A stretch of DNA of 64,000 nucleotides from Pampus argenteus (GCA_036937835.1 CM072870.1:20798001-20862000); one strand, 5' to 3'. Numbered from the stretch's first letter, positions 37,041 to 49,494 are shown. A program made the numbers and translations. Notes: a model not told the origin generated them from the sequence alone.

Positions 37041-37173
37041 ATATGGATTCTGGAGAATCATTATTCTTTGTTTTTTGGGACGGTGACGCCTTGGCGTTGA
37101 TCCCCTTGTCGAGCTCCAGGAGAATCCCCCTACCACAAACAAATCACGTCTAGAAAGTAAAATCCAGCTTCCC

Positions 37174-37194
37174 CTCTCTCTCTCTCTCTCTCTC
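37174..37194. repeat. (CT)n microsatellite
   Basis: A 21-base CT run is seen directly. Confidence 0.95.
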
Positions 37195-37415
37195 CTCCAC
37201 ACTACTGAGCAATCAAATGCCACCATCCACTCTAATATTTGCAGCTTTCATCTCACTATATGTTTAGCAATAAGGCAAGTCAAGACGGGGGGATATACAG
37301 TATCATCCCAGTCTGCCTCTCCAATGTTGTTCCACATCTACAGGCAATTCTCTGAGGATTACATGCACACTGAAGTATACATGAAGCTTTCAGCAGATAT
37401 TTTCATTCCTTTGAG

Positions 37416-37416
<1 letters not shown>

Positions 37417-37451
<35 letters not shown>
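37417..37451. repeat. (TG)n microsatellite
   Basis: A 35-base TG run is seen directly. Confidence 0.97.
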
Positions 37452-37454
<3 letters not shown>

Positions 37455-38130
37455 TGTACATATCCAAATACTTGGCTCGTATTCTTGTCATGTTAAGCCC
37501 AGGCGTAACATTCAAACATTAGAAAGGGATAGTATCTCTGCATGTTGGCATTATATAATAGTATAATTGCATTACACGGGATATTGCGGCACTAACAGAT
37601 TCAAACACATCTACGTCTGCACCACCTTCTCATTCATCCGGCTTCTTTTCACTTCTTTAGACGTAAAGCCGGTCTTTCAATCTGAAAGCAATCTAGTCTA
37701 TTAGCTTGATGTTTATATACCATACGCATCTACTCTGCAGCTTTCTCCAGGAACTATACGGCAATTATTTGTTAATAATGCAGGCAGCGTTTCTCAATGT
37801 TGGAAACTGAACATTTCGTACAATAATACAACAACAACAACGACGACAGGATGTATAGTGTGATTGGGTAAATGCTCACTGAGCAGAAGGAAACATTTAC
37901 AGAGATCTCCACAAGGTTAATTGGTCCGGGTTACATACAACACTGTAAGCTCTGTAATTAGTAAGGTACTTACTCTGAGCTATTGTTTAAAACAAAACAA
38001 CAACTCGAGCAGCGGTTGTATGCAGCTGAAATACTAAGAAGAATAAGAATCAACTCCTTAGTTATGGTTTTAAAACTTTTAAAGAGTTGTAAAGAGTATC
38101 TTTCTTTCTTTTTTTTTGTCCCATATTGGA
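37452..38130. other. Unique non-coding DNA
   Basis: A small (CAA)n/(CGA)n patch at 37830-37848. No gene supported. Confidence 0.5.
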
Positions 38131-38131
38131 A

Positions 38132-38274
38132 TAATACAACCTTTTTGGCTCGTGACCCGTGATCGGGTATGTGAGTTGAATGTTTTTACAAAAAAAAAAG
38201 AAAAGAAGAAATTGTGGAGATAAAAGGAGAAAATAGAAGTGGGTCTGACCCACATGTTGGGAACCAGTAGACTA
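38132..38274. mobile_element. Decayed hAT-like MITE
   Basis: The left side reads CAACCTTTTTGGCTCGTGACCC and the right side GGGTCTGACCCACATGTTGGGAACCAG (each shown in part). This matches a widespread fish element whose ends read roughly TTCCCAACC...GGTTGGGAA with 'ctcgtgaccc' inside. The termini are only approximately inverted and the A-rich middle has expanded. Too short and decayed to encode anything. Confidence 0.5.
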
Positions 38275-38279
38275 GTAGA

Positions 38280-39585
38280 TTAAGCTAAATGCTGCAATCT
38301 GAAGTCAGTTTCTGTACTGAGTGACAAAACACATAGTACATAGCTACATATTAATCCATGCATTACTATTTAAACATCTTGCTCTCATCTTCTAACATCT
38401 GAAGTAGTCGTCATATACATTTACATATTAAAAATACACAAAAGGCCAGAGGTAAAGAAAAAATTGGCATTTGACTAAATAAGCATCCAGTCATTTGACG
38501 TGTCCACGCCGACTGGCGTTCATCATCCGTGGAGGGGGGAGGGGGGGGGGGGGGTTTATCGTCTTCTCCATCCAAGAAAACATCCTGTTTTATTTAAATG
38601 GTCCAAATGCGTTTGCCAGCCGCTGCCTACACCACACAGTCACTGACCGTTTTAATGACTTCACCCTAGCACTTTTGATTCGACGCCTCCGTTTTTACGT
38701 AGGCGTTACACGACCGAAAGCGCGCTCTTGCCATCTTATCCACTTAACGACATCGTATATATAGATTTGATTGTCATATCTATTAAACGTAGTGGTGGTG
38801 GTGGAGGGGTGGGGTTGTGATGAGGTAGAAATAAATATTTTCAGCATGCCTTGAGTGAGAAGCGTGTCTTATACCCACAAAATCCAACGTGAAACAATGC
38901 AACTCGTTTCAGCATCTGCATACGATCTGCTGTTCTTACTGTGAGGAAGGTTTCTGAGCTACTCGAAGCTTTCAGGTAAAGAGTCATCAATCACCGGCCC
39001 GCGACTGACATTAACTTTTTCGTCAATGCCACTGTCTCCAGTTTGTCTGCAGCCTGAAAGATTTGAGAGGCACTCTTTTATTTGCACGCTTTTAACTCCG
39101 CCCAGCTGGGGTAATGGAGCTGGTTGTGTGCAAGCAATTAATGCAACCACAATGCCAAAAGTGGTGATTTGTCATACGCCGGTGATACATAATCATTATA
39201 TGGAATGTAACGCTCCTAAACTGCCCGGCCTCGGTTGATGTTGTGATTCTGTTTATTACTCAGGTTTTTAACGGTCTTGACTGGTACTCCCATTTTCACA
39301 CACAAACACACACACATTCCTGGAATTTGTCTATTTGTTTGATTGCTTTCTATTATCTATGATCTCATATATGTTTAATTTATGTAAAGCAATATGGTGT
39401 CAAAATGCAGATACGGCCTGTTTTTTTGTTTTTTTTTTTGTGTACCGTGCCACTTGTTACTTGTTTGGACTTTTTTTTTAAAAAAACAACAACAGTGCAG
39501 CCAATTTATCGTACCTCTAATTTTAAATCCCCGGACTCTCTACCTCCTGTCTACTCTTGCCCTTAATACGAAGGCATTTCAATAG
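38280..39585. other. Unique non-coding DNA
   Basis: Besides the G run listed separately, a GTGG-rich patch at 38792-38815 and T runs at 39420-39440 are present. No gene supported. Confidence 0.5.
38541..38554. repeat. G14 homopolymer
   Basis: Fourteen G residues follow another G6 run; seen directly. Confidence 0.95.
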
Positions 39586-39589
39586 CGAT

Positions 39590-39885
39590 GAAGCCCCTAG
39601 GCTGACAACCATGAGATTAGTATGAATGTATTACCCCCTTGGGTGCCATAGCCTGTAATAAGTTCCCCATTAATCGTATCCGTTGGGGAAAATTTGTTTA
39701 GGCCTTAATTACATATCATTAAAATTGGTCTTGATTCTCTGAGATTTAAGCTCAGAATTATGCTGCACATTTTCTGCTTTCTTTGCCGTCGGCCGATCTG
39801 CAGATTTATGTTACTTTGCTTCCTCTGCCAGTACGGTTTCTCGTGGCCTTCGATGATTGCTGTAATCTTTTCCTGTTCCTGAAAA
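39590..39885. promoter_or_regulatory. Candidate conserved enhancer
   Basis: Complex block with the inverted pair TTCCCCA (39663-39669) and TGGGGAA (39684-39690) around TTAATCG, then GCCTTAATTACATATCATTA. The homeodomain core density is high and there is no simple repeat. Conservation inferred. Confidence 0.35.
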
Positions 39886-39889
39886 CACA

Positions 39890-41960
39890 CTTGTTTTCAC
39901 TGGAATTTGAATGTTATAGTTTCTGGTTTTGTTTGTGGCTGTATGTTGCATGAAGTGTTATTTGTTCTCTGTCTTTGTATGGTTTTGAAATGTGCCAAGT
40001 AAACAGTGTACTCACTGTGCATAGAAACTCTCTAAATCCTTGTTTTAAATGACTGTCATTCATTCATTTATTCATTCATCCAGGAGACGAGGCTGAGTGC
40101 AAAAGCTTGTAGAGTGAAAATATTCTAATCATGTTTTGAAATAAATGACCTGCCTTTGTATATTATTATAATCATTTGAATGTGACTCAACACTTAACAC
40201 TAAAACTAAAGAAGAAATGTGATGAAATATGTTACATTTTTTCGTCAATATATAAAATATAAACAATAATGTCACATAATTAAGATAAATAATAATTAAG
40301 AAAAATAGAAAATAATTAATTAACATGATAATGCAAAGTCTTATTCAATAAAAACTTTCTCAATATTAGACCTTAATTTAACTGACTGACCTGTTTGCAC
40401 TGCTGTTAATCAGAAGCATCTTGCGTTAAGCAGGCTAACGTTCATGCTAACGGTGTTACCGCGTCTGGGAAGAAGCGCGTGTTTAAAATGAATCTACAAT
40501 CCCCTGAAAATTAGACAAGAAGGGGCAAGAAAACATCTAAAACAAACTACGAAAACATGCAGGCAGGAAACAGTATCAAGTGTTGTGGATGTGAAACGTT
40601 ACTTTCAGCTGTCATGTGCAATGCTATCAAAAGAAATTAATCTAAATCTTCCTCTAAGTGTTTGTTGTTGTAATACTCATTTCAGCCACAAGAGACTCAA
40701 AACTGCACCTCATGTTCTAAACAGGAATAAAGCAGTCGATCATAAACCGTTGTTCATTATTTGATTCATCTTTCAGGCCTTTTCACTTCATCTTAAGCAA
40801 TTGTCTATGATTTTCTTATTTAAACCATAAGCAAGCGATACACTTCAACCTCTAGTGGCTAAAGTGGGTATTACAACAACAAAACTTCACCTGCCAAGAC
40901 TTTTACTTTTACCAGATTATGCTGCCAAATCTTTTTTTTTATTTTTTTTCACCTGTTCTTAAGTCATAAACACAGGAGAGAAAACAAGTTCAGATCAGAA
41001 AATTGATTTTTTTTTTCTCACTTGCCTTTAAGGGCTTCCGTATAATACTCATTTGAAGTAAAACAAACAGTCTTTACTTACTATAAGTAATCTCAGTCAA
41101 GCTGTGAGGGAGATTATAACATCTGATGTTTCTGTTAATTGTTATCTAAGGCTAGGGATGCCTATTTATATACTATCAAAGCTGCATATAAACAGCTTAA
41201 CTGATCAAATGAGATCTTAAGCAGACTTACAGTCGTGGGATTTGTTACTCCATCCATTTAAATGCAGCCAGCAACAACACCTGTAATACCTGCAGCACAT
41301 AAATGTTTACATTTCCTGATAGCATTTAGCTCGAGACAGGAAGACTTTTCCCAGAACGAGCGGCGTGTTGAGCCTGTCAGCGGTAACCTTTTCACAGCTT
41401 CATCCCCCTACACAGACCACCTGTGGAGCAGTGGATGTTTTCTTGGCAATGTATTGTTCTCTATTAAAGATTCAGAGCAGAGATATCGTGCCTTTTTTTG
41501 ATTTGGCAAAAGACAAGACATACAATTTTCAAGCTGAGAACATTTAACAAGTCTCTACAAAACAAAAAATTATTATTATTTTTATTATTATTTTTTCTAT
41601 GGGACATGGGACAGAATGAAGGGTTATTTATATTGGCCTGCTACTCTAGTTAAAAACCTGGGAATGGCAACGGTTCAATGGTGCAATTTGACTCGATATG
41701 CCGGTGATTTATCAGACTACTGGGACCATTTGGGCTTGTAAAACATAAGGTGAAGCCAAGACCATTAAGCTATGTAATCAGCCATGGTCAGCCTGATGCA
41801 ACACTCTGTACTTCAATGAATTCACGGTCTACGGACCAAAGCGTATACTTACTACTGCTCTTCAATGTTTTTCTTCTGTTTGTCTGAGCAATTATTTCCT
41901 CTTTTCAAACGGTTCGGTGTATGCACCATTGGTACAAATTGAGCATGTGTGGGAACCAAA
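39890..41960. other. AT-rich non-coding DNA
   Basis: Several A/T runs (40931-40951, 41006-41018) and an ATT-rich patch at 41570-41595. No gene or transposon recognised. Confidence 0.55.
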
Positions 41961-41966
41961 AAAAAA

Positions 41967-42011
41967 AAAAGTTCTCTACAAAGCACTTTTTGTGCTTTAT
42001 AGAGAACTTTT
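41967..42011 (-). other. Near-perfect 20-bp hairpin
   Basis: Arms at 41967-41986 and 41992-42011 are complementary at 19 of 20 positions around a T5 loop. The one mismatch is a C-A on the plus strand but a U-G wobble in minus-strand RNA, so the minus transcript would pair fully. It is short for a microRNA precursor and matches no microRNA I know. It could be a tiny palindromic insertion. Confidence 0.6.
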
Positions 42012-42217
42012 GCATTTGCCCTCATTGGATTTAATGATGTTTGCTTTAGTGTAATAACACAGCACAAAGGGACGCTGTATGTCTAAGCAGTATTATCTTC
42101 GCCGCATGTGATTGTTGCACGTACTCCTGCTTGAAAAACATTATCTTCTCCAATAACAACAGCTAAATACGCCTTCTAATTTGCTCCTTAGCTTTCTATC
42201 AGAGCTAAGCACTTAGA

Positions 42218-42265
42218 AACCGGTTCACTGGTTCAGACTTCGTTATTATTCACACGGACCGGTTC
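42218..42265. promoter_or_regulatory. Pair of Grainyhead-type sites
   Basis: A perfect palindromic AACCGGTT at 42218-42225 and ACCGGTTC at 42258-42265, both followed by CAC, with CACTGGTTC between. AACCGGTT is the consensus of the Grainyhead-like (GRHL) family of epithelial regulators. Two sites 40 bases apart are unlikely by chance in AT-rich DNA, but binding is inferred. Confidence 0.35.
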
Positions 42266-42299
42266 ACCAGTATAACAGACTGTTCCACCAACTTATTTC

Positions 42300-43570
42300 C
42301 CGAGATGGATTGTATTCACTGATTTTCCCTAAAAATGCCTCTCAGGGAGACTGTCGTATATTTTTAAGGTTCATTACAGTAACATAATGGTTTAACTTTT
42401 GTGGGGAAAACGTCAGGACAATGGTAATTTGTCAAATAAGTTTGCATCTTGCCATACAAGATTAATTTCCATACCCCATATATCCCTAAAGACTATTCTT
42501 TTCAAGTAAGCAAGCTGTAGGTCATAAAGGTATCCAGCTAGAGCAGAAAAAAAAGGAGAAACCTGGAGCATATACCACACCTGCATGAGAGACACGTCCT
42601 TCCCGAAAACTCCTATAGAACTGCTTTCATTATGTTGGAAAAAAAGTAGGTCTTCAACAAAGTTTCACCATTTGTATTTGATGCATCTTTTTACACTTTC
42701 CAGTACACACATACTGCTTATCACAAAAGCATCAAAAGTATTACACAAAACTATGTGTATTTGTTTATGTACACATGGTGGAAGTAGTAACGTGAATGCT
42801 AAAGTGTATATTTACACTGCAACTGTAAATCATGACCCGTTATGTCATCTGTGGAGAAAGCAGTATTAATTAAAACAGAAGCATGTGTTATGCATCAGAA
42901 CTGCATTAGATGGGTGATTTAAAAAATAAAATAAAATAAAATAAAAATAAAAAAAGCATGACTCCAGTGTAGACAAGCCTTATTTCTATATATTTAAAAA
43001 ATAATAATAATAATAATTAATGTGGTCATTGTGGAACAAATTCATCTTATTTAAGTCAATATTTTTCAAGAGATTTTAAAACCAAATGACTCTCCAAAAA
43101 AAAAAAAAAAAAACGACTCCGTGGTCCTCTCAGAGGAAGAGGAAGCCTAAAATGTCTATTTCCCATACGATGCCATGAAAGAGGTATTTCCCTTTTGATG
43201 ATAACAATATGAAGAGTGACGAATGAAAGCTGTTAAAGGAACTGAACACGCACGTTTCCCCCGGGATATAATGTGGTATTTTAACGCGACTGTGTAGGAA
43301 ATTCATTCGTCCAACCAACACATGAGTTCACATACACGCAACAGATTTTATAAACTCCAAAGTATTTTTGGAAAAGGAAGAAATTTGAGGTTCATGTTTC
43401 TCACATCTGTGCAACACATCAGTACAGTAAGAGACTGTTAATAGGAGCGGGAGCGTGAAATGTGGAATCTCAATCCCTCCTTACTCCTCTGAATTAATTT
43501 AACAATAATTAATTAACAGCTTTGTTATTTATATGTGAAACTTTTTTTTAATTGAGTTGATACTATATGC
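42300..43570. other. Unique AT-rich non-coding DNA
   Basis: A-rich tracts at 42920-42955 and 43096-43113. A 94-codon frame at 42585-42869 has no domain. Confidence 0.5.
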
Positions 43571-43577
43571 CAATAAG

Positions 43578-43612
43578 GTGTCCTCATAATTTAGAAAGCA
43601 TTATGAGGATAT
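43578..43612. other. Inverted repeat (10-bp perfect stem)
   Basis: TCCTCATAAT at 43581-43590 and ATTATGAGGA at 43600-43609 are perfect inverses around a 9-base loop. G-T and T-A pairs extend the stem by about three positions. No transposon features flank it. Confidence 0.7.
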
Positions 43613-43619
43613 GATGCAG

Positions 43620-45990
43620 ATAAAGCCTGTAACTATCTATCAGGTCCCCTCAGGCAGATATAACAAGATACTAAGGAACAGTTCACTTGACTTGTTGCTA
43701 CATGCCTGCATATATATTCAGTAGAAGGCGGCTCACCTACTGTGAACCTCTCTCCATCCTTTCCTTTTCCCAGAATTCCTCTCTGCATTTCAGGCGTCTA
43801 CTGGTCTTCTCATTTCTCTGTGGGAGGTTGGAGAGCAGAGGAAGTAAGCCTTTTGTGGTTCACTTGAACTTAGAGTGCTATCCAAGACCTTATCAGTGTG
43901 CGGCTGCCTCAGACAATGGGAAGTACACGTGTTCACGAATGTGCTGCAAGCCAGTTCATGTCCGGCATCAACACACACACACACACCCCTGAGTTCCTGC
44001 CCGCCATCCTCGCTCTGAACGAAACCTGCATTCATCTTATAGTAGCTCTCTATTTATCGACGTCAAAACAAGACGGAAACAAGGTCATTTATGTTCTTAT
44101 TAATCTATAATGACAATAACTGTTAGTTGTAGCCTACTTTTAATGCCACTGATAGACTTCCTAACAAGCTACTCAATTCTTACTCCCTAATCTATTTGTT
44201 TTATGTCTCTGCCTAAACTAAAAAGCGTTGTATTGGACAAGGTAACATTTTATTTGACTTGATCTTAGAGCTGTAGAAGTGCTTGTCCTGGGGTTTTTGT
44301 GATATTGAGACATGCCTGTTGCACAATGTACTATAGGCCCTCTGGAAGAGATTCCTCGTCTCTGTGCAGCTTTGAACTGGAGCCAGATGGCCTGCAGTAT
44401 CTGTGTGCAGTGGGAGGCTTCACTGCTGTGGAAGTCAATAGCCTCCTCTGAGAGAAAAAAAAAAAAAGCAAGTGAGCTACCAAGATATCACAATCCACCC
44501 ACTTTCGAGATACATAAGTGAAAATGTCAGTCTCAAGATGTGAGAGTCCTTTTAATGCCCCGACAACACGTCCACAAACGCATGTGTTTGTGTTTTAGCA
44601 TTACTTATCTCTGCAGGAGAATATCAGAAATATAAAGGATACCATATTCAAGTAATTACAGCTCTCCTGTGCTCGATAATTCCTCAGTTATGCACTCCAA
44701 GTGCACGTTTCTATTGTTAGATATACATTAGTGTTAGCTTTTTATCTTGAAAACAGCATGTCTACACATTGTCTACATGTTTTGGAGACGTTGGCAGTAG
44801 ATATGTCTGCCAGCTCTTAAATAAAATGGGACTGGATTAGTTCTCGGCTTGTTGAAAAACTCGACAGCAACGTTTCCTTCCAGAAATCAAGACGCGGTTA
44901 CTAAAAGATAATCCACATACCTCGTTGTCAGCAGTTTAAGGTCGGAACTACTTTCTCTTCTACCGAACTACACCAGACAACCGTCTCACGTAACGTGCCG
45001 GTAAACATTTGTTGAGTGCATTTCAGTGGATGGTGACAGACACACATCTCACGTGACATAACAAAATACATGTGTCAATCATATATGAACTGTGACACCC
45101 AGGAAGGAGCAGCAGCCCAATATATGTGAAACTTTCTATAATAATAAAATAATGACTTTTCACTGTTAAAGGAATTCATGTCTCCTGCTTATGCGTGAGG
45201 GTTGTAAAAAGTTAAGTTTTTTGGGGGGTATGAGAAACATTATTATCTGGCGCTCTTATTTTGGCGCTTTGCCCCAGCTTTAAATCCTCCTTTAAAACGT
45301 ATGGTGCTTTCTTGTGGGATAATGTTTCATCCGTCTTGTCAAGACAAACATCACACTCACTCTATTACAGTCTTCGGGATCTCTCGTCACATTCTTCCTG
45401 TCTCTGTGAAAGCAAATGTGATAATGGGTGAAATCCCACACACGGACAGCCATTGTTAAAACGCTTAAGCAGCCGTATGAAGTCTTCAAATCACATGACG
45501 CAGGTGGGTCTGTCGTTTCGTAGTCGACGGAGGGGAGCGAGAGAGATATGGGAAAGCCTGGGAAAATCAAATAATAAGACCACACATTGTTCTGTGCAGA
45601 GTTACCATGCACATTTACTCCCACTGTAATGGTTATGAGTGAAGCCCCAAATGGCTAAAAACAACTGAGAGAATATATATGGCTTGAATAATACTTACAG
45701 GGGAGGAATTTACAATACACAGCGACCCTTTGCTCTAGTAGTTAATGATGTAGTGGGTCCACACTCTCCTTTATTCAACTTTGCTATTCCTCATTTTCAA
45801 AGGAAAGATGCACATAACACAGTAGTTGATGAAAGGAGAAAAAAAAGACCAGCCAGCAAGTTTTATTTATGGATTCTCAGACTTTTTTTTTATTTTTTAT
45901 TTTTTGACCAGGCCCAGCTATGGGCCTTCTGGCCACCAGTGAATTTATTCCACACTCTCTAAAATGATGACATACACCAGGCTTTGTTGT
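43620..45990. other. Unique non-coding DNA
   Basis: Frames of about 100 codons at 43687-43992 (plus) and 45292-45624 (minus) have no domain. A short (CA)n lies at 43970-43986. Nothing else supported. Confidence 0.45.
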
Positions 45991-45995
45991 TGTTG

Positions 45996-46024
45996 GGTGT
46001 GTGTGTGTGTGTGTGTGTGTGTGT
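45996..46024. repeat. (TG)n microsatellite
   Basis: A 29-base TG run is seen directly. Confidence 0.97.
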
Positions 46025-46907
46025 TCACTATGAAGCTTCCCTGTGCAGTTGTTTGGTCTGACCTCTCCTCCCCCTTCAGTGACATACCATTAACTATTAC
46101 ACATGCTTCTCGATGCACCTACCATCCCTCGTCAGCGCAGGCAATACATTTTGTTTGTCTTTATTTTTTTTTTAACGGTGGCACTGCTGCTGCTGCTGCT
46201 GTGATACTCCCAGTCGCTTGTTTGGCTTCGCTGCTTACCATACAGTATGTTAATGGACCTTACAGGATGTCCTTCAAAGCGTGGGGAGAAAGGAGAGTAT
46301 TTTGTAGTCATGTCACATTACTGCTCTTTCAGAACCGATGTTAGCCGCTGACAGTTGCAATTAAGTGTAAAATAACATGCTGTTCCTTTCCCGTCAAAGC
46401 AAAGGGCTCGGGCCGAATGCCTTCACCCGAGAATGGCCAGAGGGGTAACTCTTCTACACAGTCCCATTTAATGGAGATGATGTAGTGTGCTGGTAAGGTG
46501 GAAGTGGGTTTGCTAGTTTCTTTTGTATTTTTTTGTCTTCTGTTGTGACACCTATACAGTCTCTCTCTCACCACCTCACACCTCCTCTTATTCTTTTTCT
46601 TGCACATCGTCTCGCTGTACGTCAGGAGAACACTGGAAGCTCATCTGACACTCGAGCTGAGATTTAATGTAAAAGTGTAATAAGAGCTTTGAAGAGAGTC
46701 AGCTCCCACGTCTAAAGCGCCGTTCCCTTCAGATTTCAGTGGGTTTTTTTTTCGGAGGGTATTGTTATGAGTCGTGGGGCAGCGGTGCTTCTCTCCGGTG
46801 AGAGCGGCGTCCAACATATTGGCCTGTCGTCCTTGGTGATGATGGGGCCGTATTTTTATGGGAGTTGCGCTCTAAGTGAAACTGAGAGGTGTTCCTGCAA
46901 AATGGGA

Positions 46908-46910
<3 letters not shown>
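46025..46910. other. Unique non-coding DNA with (CTG)6
   Basis: A (CTG)n run at 46185-46201 and a complex patch at 46600-46740. The frame across the CTG run has no domain. Confidence 0.45.
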
Positions 46911-46913
<3 letters not shown>

Positions 46914-46942
<29 letters not shown>

Positions 46943-46943
46943 G
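46914..46943. repeat. G30 homopolymer
   Basis: Thirty consecutive G residues are read directly, with GGAGACGGA before and CGTGGGGG after. Such a tract can form G-quadruplexes and is prone to slippage and sequencing error, so its exact length in the genome is uncertain. Confidence 0.9.
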
Positions 46944-46949
46944 CGTGGG

Positions 46950-48169
46950 GGTCACAGTGATGGCTCCTTTATTCCCAGCCGCCAATTTCAACTTTGATAT
47001 GAGTGTTTGGGTTTTTTTCGTGTTATCAAGGAGAGAGAAATGACTTTTTCAGGTTCCAGACAAGAGATGTGCTTCTCTCGCACCTTAAGTCTGAAATCCA
47101 AACCACCTCGTCAATAAAACAGTTCAGACTTTGACACTGCAGCTGACATTCGTGACAAAGTGGACGAAGAGAGAGAAGCAGGAGCCGGGTGGTTTTATAT
47201 ATATATGATATGCCCTTTTTATATTTTCATTATATGCATCTGCATCAGGGAATATATTAAAAAACGCTGTAAAGCTTCATCACCTCGATAAATTCTCACG
47301 CATGCATATCTGTAAATATGTCCAAACGGACGTTAATAGAGTAAACTCGGTTTTTACACTTAAAAGATTTGTGATTTAATGAATTTGCAGCCGTTCTGTG
47401 TTTTCTTTTCCGAGATTTAGTGTTCAATGTGTGAATTGTAGAGAGAAATTAATGACTCGTGCTATCTTTTAATTAGGTTTTTTTTTTTTTATTATTATTA
47501 TTATTTTTGCTTTTCACTGTTGTTCAAAAACCTGAAAGACAGAAGGGTCAAGGTCAGGACAAATTAATTACATTTTCATATCGAGACAGGGTGTTTTGTG
47601 TATTGTGTGTCCAAAGTTGTGGGGGGGTGCAGAGGTAGGCAAAGTTTAGAAAGCAGAGAAAATGAAGAGCTCATCAAAATGCCATTTTCTCCTGCAGGAG
47701 TGTAAATAAATTAACCGTATTTTCAAGTGTCATGCGTATCGCTGAAATTCGTGTTTTTTCATCTCTGCTTTGGTTAGGCTGACACTGCTGCCTTTTAATG
47801 TGCACATTCTGGATCACTTTTCATTTCCTTATATGACAGTAAGATGTGCGTCGTACTGACCCATCGAAGGTGAAAAGATGTTTGATTTGAATCTCATTTG
47901 AATTAAATATCTGAGAGATTCTCGGTAAGTTAGAGTTTTATTTTAATATCCAAAGCTTCATTTCTCATTAGAGCTGACAGGTTGAAGAACTGATTTACTG
48001 GAAATTACTTAAATCAATAATTTGAGCTTGATTTTGTCTTTTTGTCTTTAGACTGCAAACAAAAACGAGTCATTTTAAGTTGTCACACCAGCTTTTATAG
48101 GCAAAGTAATGATTGATATCAGAAGCTTGATTATGACCCATCTAGTCTTTGTTAGCTTTCCATACTGAT

Positions 48170-48170
<1 letters not shown>
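46950..48170. other. Unique non-coding DNA
   Basis: T run at 47480-47490 followed by ATT units; otherwise plain AT-rich DNA. Confidence 0.5.
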
Positions 48171-48174
<4 letters not shown>

Positions 48175-48203
<29 letters not shown>

Positions 48204-48224
48204 CTGTGTGTGTGTGTGTGTGTG
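48175..48224. repeat. Long interrupted (TG)n microsatellite
   Basis: About 50 bases of TG with a TA and a TC interruption; read directly. Confidence 0.97.
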
Positions 48225-48349
48225 CTGTGTGAGTGTGAGAGGAGGCAGCTGAGCGGCACCAAGTTGCATCAGCCCTAATCTGTCTCCTGACAGTCGAGCC
48301 TTATTTTGAGCAGAATACTCATATTGATCCGTGTGCGCCTGTTTACACA

Positions 48350-48366
48350 AATAAATAAATAAATAA
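48350..48366. repeat. (AAAT)n microsatellite
   Basis: About four AAAT units. Confidence 0.9.
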
Positions 48367-48426
48367 GTCAACTACACTACACCTGAGTTCACAAGCTGCC
48401 CTTGACAATACTCTGATCGTGTGCAT

Positions 48427-48450
48427 AGAGAGAGAGAGAGAGAGAGAGAG
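48427..48450. repeat. (GA)n microsatellite
   Basis: A GA run of about 24 bases. The serine/leucine-rich minus-strand frames are artefacts. Confidence 0.96.
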
Positions 48451-49255
48451 GGAGCCGGGGGTGTAGAGGTGGAGGGGTTGCAGTTGTGCAGCAGGGGAGC
48501 AGAGAGCCAGAAAGGGTTCTGCATTGTTGATCCAGTATGACATTGATAGACAGCAGCTGAAGGAAAGCTGATAGCCATGTTTGGCGTGCTGGTTTTTAAA
48601 GGACGGACGTGACTGCCGATCCAAAGTTGACTGAGCACGAATTCAGCAGGCGATCGCCCCAAGTGGTTGTGCCGAAGAGAGATGAGGAAAGAAAAAGTTT
48701 CACATATGACTCGCTTGACTTTCCATCTTTTCCAACGTTATTATTCTCCCCTTGAACTACTCGTTGTTGTTTTTTTACATGCTTGTCTTTGTTTAACACA
48801 GTAATATGTGTTTGTTTCTCTCTGCTATCATACCTGACGGTGTCTGCACTTCTGGAAAACAATGACCATCTTCTGAACACAGTCAACATTGGATATTAAC
48901 TTTATAATCAATTACAACTGGCTACTATAGCTGTTCTCTCTAGTTACTGTTGCTGCCTCATTCAATCAGACGTAAAGGCCACCCGAGACTCACTGTGTCT
49001 GTCAACAGTGAGGAATATTTAATAAAATGAATTAATTACATGACACCAGGTACATGACCGCGTGACAGATGTAATGATAGCTCCATGGATGCAAAAAAAA
49101 AAAAACTCAAAGGTTTCCGTTACATAATAAACCCTCTTGAGCTTCTTCATTCTGCATATTGAAAGAAACTTTACCGAGGAACCCCTCCGAGAGTCTGTGG
49201 GAGTACTTAGCATTGTGTCAAATCCTAACAAAAACAATATCAAATGCAGTTAGCT
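48451..49255. other. Unique non-coding DNA
   Basis: Minus-strand frames of up to 97 codons without domain. An A run at 49093-49105. Confidence 0.45.
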
Positions 49256-49259
49256 ATGT

Positions 49260-49480
49260 GGCTACACCGGGTCTCTGGTTAGCCTCACTTTTCAAAGTGC
49301 TACTCGACACTCTTTAGGGGAGGCCTGCAGCAGCTGCCGTTCCAAGCAAAACAGTAAGTAAGGCTGGCTAAAAGAAACCCCTGACAAATTAATGTTAAAT
49401 GGGGACTGAAGGCCAGCAAAGCAGCTTCTTTAGAGTTTGTGGCTGCTTTTGCGTTACCTCTACGCATGCTTAACACCTCC
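49260..49480. promoter_or_regulatory. Candidate conserved non-coding element
   Basis: Complex, repeat-free sequence with ACAAATTAATGTTAAATGG and a CTGCAGCAGCTG palindromic core. Proposed from composition. Confidence 0.28.
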
Positions 49481-49493
49481 AGAAGGTTATCTG

Positions 49494-49494
<1 letters not shown>

